Source of the DNA: Symsagittifera roscoffensis
Lineage: Eukaryota > Xenacoelomorpha > Acoela > Convolutidae
Assembly: GCF_963678635.1 (NCBI RefSeq)
Contig: NC_087065.1
Location: forward strand, 60,166,754-60,230,753
Length of the DNA: 64,000 nucleotides
Reading direction: 5' to 3'
Part shown: piece after piece, positions 13,001 to 25,000 of the stretch
Layout of the letters: each line of letters starts with the position of its first letter
How positions within the stretch are numbered: the first letter of the stretch is position 1
The notes under the pieces: model-generated
Seen by the model: only the letters and a program-made list of their open reading frames with translations
What the model was told of the DNA's origin: nothing
The model's database searches: none
Position numbers and translations under genes: made by a program

Positions 13001-16000
13001 GTTCTGAAAAACGATGGTGCTTCCTTTTTACATGTATGACCACCAGAGCTGTACATATTGAGATTGTCTCATCCATGGACACGAGTTCGTGTGTAATGGG
13101 AATCGAAAGATTCATTGCCCGTCGCGGCACTCCATCAGTCATTTGGTCTGATAACGGCACCAATTTTGTGGGAGCCGAGAAAGAACTCTTAAAATGTATT
13201 CAGTCATGGAACGATCAAGCACCCCCAGAGCTGGCGAAAAAAGGTATTAAGTGGAAATTTAACCCCCCGGCAGCCCCGCATCACGGTGGTTCTTGGGAAC
13301 GCCTCGTTCGGTGTTGTAAAAGGGTATTCTACGCAATAATAGGAAGTAGAAAGCTCACTCCCGAAGTCCTTGAAACAACTTTCTGTCTTGTAGAACAATC
13401 ACTGAACGCTCGACCTATAACATCAGTAAGTGCAAGTCCGGATGGTTTCGAGGTGTTAACTCCTAATCATTTTTTGTTAGGCCGAAATGGTACTAGCTTT
13501 CCTTCTCTCTCTTTCCAGGAGCACTTCGACCATCGAAAGCAATATATCCGAGCGCAAAGCTACGCCAACGCAATTTGGAGTCGTTGGCTGCGAGATTATG
13601 TGCCAGCACTAAATAAACGCAGTAAGTGGCACTCCGATAGTGACGTTATTTTAAAAACAGGGGATTTAGTGTGGATTGTTGACGAACGCAGCCCAAGGGG
13701 ACACTACCCTCTGGCTCGTATAAAAACCCTTAATTACGGAAAAGACAACATAGCCCGATCCGCCGTAGTTACCACCCGCTCCGGGGAGCTAACTCGACCG
13801 GCCGTAAAACTCGCACCCGTTTTTGCTCCTTTGGGCGCGGAAGATGTTCGCGCTTAAATTAATGACGTCATTATAGCGCGAAAGTGAAAAAGCTAAAATT
13901 AGATTTGCTTAGACAAAAGGCCTTGAAAAACTACTGGTTTGTCCGATTAAGGTCAGTTTGCCATCAAAATGTTTATAGATTTTTGAGATTGTTGAAAACC
14001 GTATTGCTAAAATGCTAACCGAAAATGGAAAACTGATTGTTGTCATATATTACTTACTCTTCATATTATCTGTTAAGTTGCCGATAATTTACAGATTTTG
14101 AAGCAGGTTTTTGTAGATCTTACAGGATACGAGAGTGCGGCACAGAAATGAAAAAGCAGAAACAGACCAAATCTAAATAACAACCGGCATTAAAAACTTT
14201 TCAACACCGAGGCAAAGCTGCAATTCGCTAATACAAGCCACAAAAATGGCCCTAAAATAGTCAAAATGAAAAAAAAAGAAAAGAAAAGCTGAAACTAATG
14301 AAAACTCTGATACGTGACGAAATCGAACCACGACCTCGAGATTACGATTCTCAAGTCCTAAAATCTTTGCCATGGGCGCCCGTTAGGAATCAAACACTAG
14401 CCACCAATATGCCAGATACAAAGATATAAAGCTAAAGCATTAAAAATAGACCAGATACAATGCTAATGCAGCAAAAATAAACTGATATAAGGTCATTGCT
14501 ACAAAAGTGCCACCAAATAAGCACTTTCATTTGCGACTAGAAAGAGAAAAAAGTTATCTTCGTAATATGACACTGCGCTCCGGTGGTGGAAAAATTTAGA
14601 GTCTACAAAATGCAGACATGATTGAATTTCATCTGTTGTGAGCGAAATAACAGACTTGACCAGATGATTCAAGTGATTTTGTTAAACAAGCTTGTTGCTA
14701 ATTGTAAGCTTTATTAAGTGTTGCCTTCAAACATCGATAAACACAGAGGCGAAGCGGAGCTTCGCATCACTTGCGATACCACAGAAATAGCATTGTAAGC
14801 ACAGGAAAAGACAGAAGAGCCAAATAAATCGTCGAACTTTTTGAAGAAAACACAACTAGAAAAAAAATTCAAAATGTTGCCTAAAAAGATGTTTTAATTG
14901 CGGTAAACACGTCCAGAAACACTTTCAACGATGTGTAAGGAAAATTCAAAAAAAAAATTGAGCACAAAAAAATAGTTGTCATGAACAACTTTGAACTGTA
15001 AATTCTATTCTGAGATTTTAAACGTTTTGTGCGATCAGAAGGTTACCTCAAACGACCCAAAATTAATTAATAAGCCGAAATCATTACGGCCGAAAAATTT
15101 TTTCAAGTTCAATTTTTCTTAGCAAAAAAAAAGAAATCATACGAATTCAAGGCTAGTAGAATACAATACTAAATTGCAGGAGTAAATGATACCATAAAAA
15201 GGAACTACAACAAACTGAATGCAGCAAAAAATTCCAAGACGAGGCAACTAAGCCGACAAAACATAAACAGACCAATAGTAAGCCGACAGTTTCTTGAAAC
15301 AGATACTTTCCAGTGTGAAAAAAAATAGTTGCTGGCCAGATTCGAACTCAGAACTTTTGCCGTCCCAGGCATATTTGTTACATGCAGACGATGTGTGCCG
15401 GAGAAGCTTAGAAATTTGGATTCATTATGAACGAATAGACCAAGTGATTCTGTTAAACAAATTGTTAACCAGAAAAAAAGTTTTGTTGTTTTACGTGTGA
15501 GTATGGCTAAACGCGTATGTTACAATACAAGGTATGAAGAACAAATATGTTTAGAATAATTAGTTTTTTCACCATGCAAAATTTCATTACAACAGACAAC
15601 GTTAAAATTGTTTTGCAAAACTGAAATTCAAATGTGGAGGAGGGGGAGGTGGAAAAGAGGCTCCGATTTGATAACGCTTGCTAATCGCAAGCGTAATCGT
15701 CATTTGCGCACTCAACCAAGAGCTCTAGATTGAAGTACAACCAAGTTTGTAAAGTAATCTGAACACAAACTAACCTGAATGCAACAGTGTTTGCAATGGG
15801 CACATTATGGGTTGATTCTCCTTTCAAAAATAGGCAGTTAGGGGAATGTTGTTCATGCTCATTCCACGGCTCATCGCTCGCTTCCCACTTAACCAAATTG
15901 ATCCTACATTTGAAGCATTGCACTCCGTCTTTTCCATTGTGTGCCCCCTTAGTATGGTAGAAGCCTGCCTTGGCCATTGAGTCTGGTTTGGCCCACTTGT

Positions 16001-19000
16001 AGGAGTAATGAGGCCAGGTGATAAAAGTGAGTCTCCTCGCATATTCACTGCACATGCCAGCAACATACCTGGTAAACACAAACACTAGCGTGGTCCCAGT
16101 TGTAGAGCAAGAAGGTTCCGAACATAGTTATCATTATTTACAAACCTTATTGATCTTTGTTTAACGGAGGCTAAGCAACTGATCATAAGTTTACGGAAAA
16201 CAGTTCTAGAAGTTTATCACCAAACCCGGGCTATGAAAAGCAGACGACAAAGTAGGAGAGCAAGAATGAGAGAAGTGGACGAAGAGAAGCATTCAAAAAG
16301 CGAAAGAATCCAGGCCAGTTATTTTAAGACACCTCGAAATCTTTTGCAGCCCGAATGAACAGTGAAAATTCTTCCATGTGATATACCACTCGACCCCTTA
16401 CGACGTTTCAGTCAATTTCCAGAAATTACGCAAAAAGGAGTTTTACAAAAAAAGCCCGAATCCAAACAGTGTCCGAAGTATTAAACTTAATGAAAATTAT
16501 ATGGATTCAATAATATTTCATCTCAACGCATCCTCTATTCTTAACTAATTAAAGCCGTTATATTCGCACTGAAGCCAACAGTTAAGTTTTAATGATCTCT
16601 AGTAGCCAAGAATCTTTTTCAATTAGATAATGTTGAAACGTATCGGAACTTATAAAATTTTGTGGATATAATAGCAAACATCTCTCCTTATAAACATAGC
16701 CAATAGACAGTCGGAAAAGAGTTAATAAGAGCAAGCCAAGAGAAAGAAAATGCTGACTTAACTTTTTGAAAAAATCTCAATTTTCGAATTTCAAGAAACA
16801 TAGATGCCCTTAAGGCTCTTAGAATTTCTGGAGCAATTTATGATCGACACTTATATGACCAAAGTAACCCAATTTGAGAAAAGTGGATCAATTGGTAAAA
16901 TTTTATTTACCATTGAAAAAAAAACAAAAAAAAACTCATCACGACCTATATAAAAGTCTGAACTACTGTCATCCAATCTTTAAAATGAGAAAAAAGTTAG
17001 CAGACAGTTGGAAAATGTCAATAAGAAGAGTCGGTTGCTGTGTAAGTCGCACAGAATATTCCAGCATATTCTAAAATTCACAAAAAAATTCAAATAGCAA
17101 CGTTTTTGTTTTTGGCGCGATGAGAGGATCTAAAGGAAAGCCTAGAACTTTGATTGCTAAAATAAATTAGGTACATTTGACAACAGTTTTATACATAAAA
17201 TGAAAGAAACATAGCCAACAGACGGTGGAAAAGAGGCAATAAACACAAGGAAACAGTAAAAAGTCGTTTTTGAGCAAAACTTCAATTTTCGAACTTCAAC
17301 GTAAAAAAATTATACGGCCTTGAAGCTCGTTTTAAGCACAATTTATGATTGACACTTTTTCATAAACAAACTCAATTTGAGAAAACTGGTTCAATGGGTA
17401 AATTTTTTTGGCTGCAGAGCGTTCACCTTTTTTCGCAGGATTCGGAGCAAATTAAATGAATTGAGCCAAAAAAAAAAGCATATCAATAAATTGATTAAAA
17501 TGTATGATGCACATCTGTGGTTATTAGAGCATAAAGACTTTTTGTGAAAAAAACAAAGAAAAAAGACCTGTTTAAGAGTTTTCACAGCGTTCGTCTACTC
17601 CTAAAACAAAGAATCAAAATTCAAAAAACCGAATTTTACTTGAGTTAAACTACTTATAAATGGATTTATCCGTAAAGTTCAAAACTAACTGTTATAAGCC
17701 TATTACCAGCCTGCTCACTCGCTTTATTCGCGAAAATTGGACATCAAAATTCAAACCGGTTTTGCTCGGCACTGGCAAAACTTATTAAAAGTTTTAAGAC
17801 ATCGTTCGAACCACGAATGAATAATTATGATAGAAAAAAATGTATCACAAAAAACTCCCCCTTGACCTAAATAAGTGATAAATTCATTTAACACTTAAGA
17901 ATTATATTTATCGCATCACAAACAACAGAAAAAAAAGATCTTGATTTTTTCGAACACCTGAATCTACATTAAAAACGCAAGTTTTCATACAGAATTCAAC
18001 GCAAGGCAAAATATTACAGTAAGAAGCTTCGCAACAGCCAGCCAAAAATGAACTGAAAACGGCATATTGAATTCGATATCTTTTTTGGAAATTTGCTAAC
18101 AAAAAAGCAATTGTTAACTTTCCGACAACAAAAAAGCTAAGATATCCTTCTCAAACTTTGCAAATACCTTATGAAAAGAGCCAACAAGCAGCTGGTTTTG
18201 AATGAACAAAAACTGACAGAAATAACAACTGTAAATTAAGCTTCAGGCTTTAGTTCTGTCAGAGGCGGTAATCTTCTTTTCTGTATTGAATTTAACCTCT
18301 TTCGTCTAGATAGGCGTGGTAGGTTGTGTCTGGCTAAGTCAAAATTTGGCTGAGTCAAAACCCAAGCAAGTTAATCAACTCCTCACAATTAACTTTTTAT
18401 ACGAAGAACCACATTCAAAATAGGATTTAAATTCTTTCTTTTTTGACATTCAGAATATTACCGTCCAGCCACACAGTTCAATGAATCAGTTATGTTGTCT
18501 TATTAAAATCAGGCAGAGAAAATTTGTAGAAAAGGATATACAAAGGCGAAGCTGTACATTTCAAACAAGCTAAATAAATGGCAAAAAGGATATTTGCATT
18601 CAGCAAGATACTTGCATTAAGCAAAAAAGTGAACACCTAGAATACGAAGCTTTTGCTTGGGTAATAAACAAAGCCAACAAACAGTTGGAACAAGGAACAC
18701 AGAAAAAAATGATTTTTTTTTCAACTTCAATTTTCGAAGAAAAAACATACCACCTTGAAAACATACCACGTTTCATGATGTTTTCATAATTAGCACTTTT
18801 TTTATACCACTAGCCCAATTAGAAAAAACTGGATTAATCTGTAATTTTCTATTCCTCAGTGAAACGTTTAAAAAAACCAACTCTCGAACCAAAAAACCAA
18901 TCGCGTTTTTTTGCGCCGGAAATATATCCAATTGAATTCCAGCTATAACAATGGAAAAGCAAAAACGATTAGACATAAGCATTAGCAATAAATTCCAGCG

Positions 19001-22000
19001 GTGCTCTGTTTAAATATGATGTCCAAAAACCCTTGTTGATATTGCTTAAGCCGGTTGTTATAGTTAAACTGACTACTCAAAAAAGCGACAAAGCTTGAGG
19101 AGAAAACTATTGCACTGGAAACTAGGCGGTCGCTTCTAGGCGAAGAAGCCGGCCGGGACTCTTACTTTAGTTATCTAGTTAAATCCATCGTAACAACGGA
19201 AACATCTCTGGGTCAATTACTCGAACATGAAAGTTTGGTAATAAGTTTTTGGCAAGAAGTCGAACGAAACTGCCTATTTCATCAGCTTCACATGTTTTTC
19301 ATAAATTATATACCAGATAAACTAACCCGCCGACTCCAACATCGTGTGATCCATCCGAATTCGGTTCTTTGCTCACCAACTCCTCGAGACGAAGGAAGAG
19401 CTGTCTGGCCGCTTGGTGCAGCGAAGCCAACCTGTCTAATATTGCAAACAAAATTGGCAGCATTGCATAATCAGTGTTCATTGAGGCAAGGTTGATATCA
19501 GACCCAGAACTACTGCTTGATGATAATCCAGGAAACGATTCACGATCTTTACTGAATCGAAAAGAATATAAAGACTCCAGAAGTTCCAAAAATTTCTCAA
19601 CTGGTAGCTTCAATTTCACACTGTGCCACTTAACCTTCTTAGCTAAGTTAGTGAGCTGAGTAGACCCGCTTTCAGCTAGTTTTGAATCATCCGGCAGTTG
19701 TTCCATCGACGATTCGATATCCTCCATTACTGAATTGACCGAATTTTTCAAACTCTTCGTAAGCCCAACATAATTCTGCATTCCAGCGAACCATGGTTGT
19801 AGAATTTTCGCCTGATATAAAAACCAGTTAATTTTACCGCGATTCAGATAATCATATTGTACAGGGACTTATTTGGAAAAATTATGTTTAAGCCTAAATC
19901 TTTTCACAGATGTGCGAGATCTTATGGTGAGCCGCGAAACTCTTGATCACTTAAGTTGAAGTTTATACAACACTCTCGGGCTCTTTTCCACTCCCCACTT
20001 CACCGCCCCTCCTCCCACATTTGATTTTCAAGTTTTGAAAATTTATTTAACGCTGCCATAATGCAATGAAATTTTGCACGGTGAACATATGTAATATCAC
20101 GCAATCAGCCGTTATAACACGTAAAACAACTATGAAAATGGAAATTTTGAAATGGGGAAAGTGGATAAGAGCCCATTCTTTTTCAGATATCCTTTTTCGT
20201 TTCAAATTAAATTTGATAAATATTGAGTACTTTGCGATAGATAGCAAGCGACTGTATCAAATAATAATTCAATTGAATTAAAGATAATTTTTTTGCTACT
20301 AAATCCGGGTAAAAGAAAAAATTGATTTAAGGAAAAAATTACATGCGATTTAAATTGAACTTAAATATGAACACACTAATTTAAGATATGAAAAAGGCTT
20401 TGATTGCTTCAATATTGCGGCTTGTTACATTGTCGGGTCTGATTGCGAGGAAGGTGGAAAGTTGAGAGGGTGGCGAAATAGGTAAACTGGGAGTGTCGTG
20501 TGGTCCTCAGGCGGCTGAAGTTGGTTGATGCCGCCCCTGATCCTGTAGTGAAAAAAAAGAAGAATCGGAAGCATCGTTATCGGAAAAGAAAGAAGGATCA
20601 ATTTGGGACGATGATGAGGAAGAGGAGCTGGATAACTGACTATTGTTTTCGAACTGGTTTTTGCGTTTGTATTTTTAATTTGTTATTTTACCAGTTGTTT
20701 TTCATCGGTAATTTCCGAAATCTTCAAATCGGTTGTGTATTAAGCTTCCCATTCCCTGTTTTAATTTGCACTACCCTCACTAATAATCGCTTACAGCAAA
20801 TACTCTCCACGATTCCAAGTAGCCATGACAAAGTGGGTTATCATCATCGGTAAGGCAAAATAGCTCTCCTTTTTAAATTTTGTTTTTGTACAAGGTTCTT
20901 ATTGCGTTGTTGCAAAGCGGTTACGTTCTCGGAAGTTCATTTTTTCCATAAATATGCAATCAGTTTCAAGAAGTAGTTGGATCGTTTTCGGGTATTTTTC
21001 ATGTTCATTAAGCTCTTCGAGTGCAGGATTACCTATAATTGGCAACTGACTTCACTTGAAACGATCTAACAGCATCGACGGAGTGAGCGGCCTAAAGTCC
21101 TGAGCATCATCAAAGTTGTAGTGATCGGTCTTCAATTGAGTGTAGCTTCTATCTGTCAAAGCACTGTGTCCATCTCATCTAGCTTGAGTTTTCTTCCATT
21201 GCCTATTGCCGTGTGATTTAGCGAATTCGCTGACTTAGCAGCAGCTTCCTACGGATCTCCTAAACTTGGAAGCTCTTGCGCCTATTGTAGTCCAATTGGT
21301 ACTAAAGTCTCGAACATTATCAGGCAGTAGTATATCTTGTACTCGTCTTGAATTAGTCTTTTCACTTGAATTAGATCTACTGAGATCCACTGAAACTTGT
21401 TCCAATATCAGAGAAGATCTGCTTGGGGCATCCTCGTCAAGCAAGGAACCTTCTGATAAAATCTTCGAGCATTCTTCAGTGTCCAAGGCTTTTGAAATAT
21501 CCAAGCGGATTGCTATAATAGAAAAGCAAATGAAAACCAGTATGTAACGCTTGAGTGCTTGATAGGCTTCCTTAGGATACATTAGTCGGGCTATTTCTAT
21601 ACCAACTTAGGAGAATGGTGGTTGTGGTTTGACTCTCTCACTAGGGTTATTTCCCATAAGCTGATTCAATTCTCTGCTACAAAACCTGAAGCAAGTGATG
21701 CAAAACCCTATCACTGCTCGCGCCATCATCTTGATTCGTATGATGCGGTGCTGCTGTCGATTGTGAGCAACAGTGGCATTCAGTCCAGAGTGTAATTGAA
21801 CAAGGTGACAACGGTGAACCACAGTTTTCGAGAAAATAGTATTCCGAGGTAAGATCATCTGAAATTTCAGTTTCTCATTTAGCTGCTGCAGTAAGTCCAC
21901 CAATATTTAGCAATCCATCAACATCTATGAAGGATATAGCTGTAATAGACTTCATTTCCGGCTAATGTCTTTGCCGTTTTTAATTTTTTTATTTCATCGT

Positions 22001-25000
22001 CGAAGTGCTGCCCTTGAACGTCTCGGACAAGAAGGTTCAGTGCAAACTTATGAAGCTGATTCTGATCTTTGGTTTTCTTCTTGAGAAATTTCAAGGCGAA
22101 CTTTGCAACTAAGGCTCTCACGCGAAGAGCTTCACCGAAATATCCTCATCGTTTAAAATCAAACAACTTCCGACTCTTTTTGTCTATCCGACGTCTAGTC
22201 GTCGAATGGCCATTTTGACTCGTTCTTTTATTTGCTTCGAGAATTGTAGCTTATGATGGAATAAAACCTTGATTTCTCTACAACCAAGAGCATCCTGACT
22301 ATGAAAACTGCAAACTTTGCAGTTCAGTTGTAAGGTGGGTTTTGATGAGTCGGAACGGTTTTCTACTTGTCGGCTGGTAGCATCTGTTGAGCTTTGACAA
22401 TGCGGTTGGTTACAAGAGTTGTAAACCTGTTTTAGTTGATCTGGTGTTGTTGATAGCATATCTGCCTACAATTGCAATTTTTTTTTATTGATAATGAGTT
22501 GCTTTCAATCAATTGAGATGGATCTAGCACGCTTTAGCTGATCAGAGGAATGCGGACGGGCCTGATTGAAACAGCTTTTCGTCATTTTAGGGGGTTGAAA
22601 TTTGAATTTTTCACTTTGGAAACTTCCGTTGAAGTTCGCCAGATTGTGGCTCTAGTAAAATCGGCTTGAATTTCGTGAAAAAGTCTATTAGAGGCATCTT
22701 GATGATTCCCTATTATTGGAACAAGCCAACGAAGCGTGCTGTTAGCCAGTTTGCTTTCGAATTGAGTTTTTTCGGTCGGAAAACTTTGCTCAAAGTTGGC
22801 CACCTTTTGGTTACCTTGGTCTCGAACTTATTTTTGACTCTGGTCAGAGCATAGTCGAACCCAGGCAATCAAATTGAATGCGACCGCAAAAGTTTGGTTG
22901 CTTTTTGCTTTCGTTTCAGCATTTTTCGAGCGTCCAGAAATGACCATAGTTTAATTTTTCTTAAATAGTTTGAGTCTTGACAAAATCTCGAGGATTCATC
23001 TAATATCTGAGGTGTTCTAATGCACCAGGACCTGGTCTCTAGAAATACCAGTTTCCTTGTCATCTGATGGGCTAAACTTTGCCCCATTTGCACTTTTTCG
23101 GCAGCAACTGGAATGGCTTCAAAATCAACACTGGAGAATTTGGCTGGCTTGATTGAGTGATGTGTGCTATTTGGCTTTCTTTTAGGATTCTGTATCACTA
23201 CATTTAAGTGATCTGGAGCTTCTGCTGGTTTGATACCAAGCGGAGGCATAGCCTGCAAGATGATGACGTTTTTCTGAGCGCAATTATTAACATCAACAGT
23301 CACCTTCAAGTGATGAACTCGACCATTCTGAGATTCTCTGTCATGAGAAATGTGATGGTTCCAGTCCAGTTGATTTTAAGAGCATCTCTTGTCGCTACTG
23401 GTGAGGATTAGGATGGCTAGAACTGCCATGACGAGTTGCAAGATGCTTCTTTTGTCGTCTCATAAAATGATGTTGACGGACATTGCTGGATGCCGTGACT
23501 GGCAGACAAACAATTGAAGCTTATCTTATTACTTCCTCATTGCTATCCTCACTTCATAGCGACTCTCTGATGCTGGTCACAAAACTTATTCATTCTGATG
23601 GTGTCATCGATCTGAATTTCTCACACATAAAAACCATTCTTATGAGATCGATTCTTTTCTGTTAAGCACATCTGCTGCTCATGCTTAGATATATGGGGTC
23701 TAGAGTCACCTCTAAAACCTGATTCTTTAGTCTTCAATTCTATCGTTGGCAGTTTCGCATGCCTTCTGATATTCAGGATCGAGGTTCCCGAAGAGAAGGA
23801 AATGTCACAAATTGTTTTCTACTAACCTTCCGGGTGCCTTGATCGATTCCGAAGTATCCTTGAAGGCTGTGTTGTGTGTAGCTGAGAAATCCATGATTCC
23901 TCGACAAGAGCTTACCCAGGATGACTCGATCACTTTTTTTATCTCTGCTCTAGCATGTGAAGCGCTACTTAGTAGTTGATTTCTGTCGTCTACACGTTCA
24001 TAATGAGTTTAGAAGCATGACTCGTCAAACAATTCTCGAGATACAACAATTTCTGAAGAACGTAATCAGCAGATTAAGCAAAACAATGCTCAAACTTATT
24101 CGTTTCATCGCTGAACTCGTCTTGGTTGCGATCGAGGCTAGCACAAAGGTCTCTGACTTGAAAACTTTGCCGTTTCAGAACTCGCAGACAACTTTTTTGA
24201 GCTCGTTGAAGCTTCTGCATATTTGATTGAGTTTGACTTTCTGAGTTTCTGCAGTAGGCTTAGCCAGTGGACTTATTTGCTCTAATTGATGAGGCGGAAC
24301 AGAATGAGATCTTCGCGCTAGATGGAAAGCGACTGTATCAAAATTGAATTTAAGATACTTTAAATACTAATAACTGCGCATAAACCAAGTGAAAAAAAAC
24401 TATGACAAATTAATATGCGTTTTTAATTGAGTTTTATGAGAACAAATTATCTTATTAATCAAAACGTGCTTTATTTGCTTGAACAAATATTGTTCATCTC
24501 GTCACAAAAACCTCAACATTTTTAGAAAAACAAAAATTTTGCGCATCATAATGGATATTGTGTATCATAATGGATATTTTCTTCGGGTTTATAACATATT
24601 TCACCGCATAATTCAAAGAATTTGCGAAAAACAATAATGCCACAGCATAAAATTGCAGCTGATCTGAATTACTATTTATTCTCAGAAATTATTGTTCAAA
24701 CAAACTACAATTGTCTTATTTCTGCAGTTCTGACTAACCTCGTCATAGGTCAGTTCTATAGAAACTTCTTGAGAAGTTGTAGACGCGGGAAGCTGTAAAC
24801 AATTTTCCAGATAAAGGCATCCTCCAAGTTCTTTTGTCAGTCCTAGAACTTTTCCAGCTCCGACAAGAATTTTTTTCTGCTTGAGCATTGAAACTACATG
24901 GTCGACCTGTTCTGAGAAATGGAATGTTTTCAGGACTTGTCCAGTTGTTATTTCCAGCACACTTAGATAGTTGCAACTTCTGGTGTTGTTCCCAACATGG

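Larger units (their letters stand above)
4565..14144 (+). mobile_element. Complete BEL/Pao LTR retrotransposon
   Basis: A 9580-bp element bounded by two 300-bp LTRs (4565-4864 and 13845-14144) that I find identical base by base, beginning TGTTCGCGC and ending GTGCGGCACA. A 5-bp target duplication GAAAT flanks it (4560-4564 and 14145-14149). Order: LTR, primer-binding site, 2.28-kb leader with minisatellite and a 199-aa ORF, gag-pol, LTR. It sits antisense in BIRC6 intron 3. Identical LTRs and an unbroken 2238-codon frame mean a very recent insertion and a potentially active copy. Confidence 0.95.

Noticed and set aside
20500-20853. Basic plus-strand frame (KKKKNRKHRYRKRKK) and acidic alternative IWDDDEEEELDN
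   Set aside because: Short, no splice support, inside a BIRC6 intron; alternative frames of the same low-complexity DNA.
22869-23309. A host gene on the minus strand
   Set aside because: Sits between gag-like and integrase-like remnants with stops and frame changes around it; better explained as retroelement debris.
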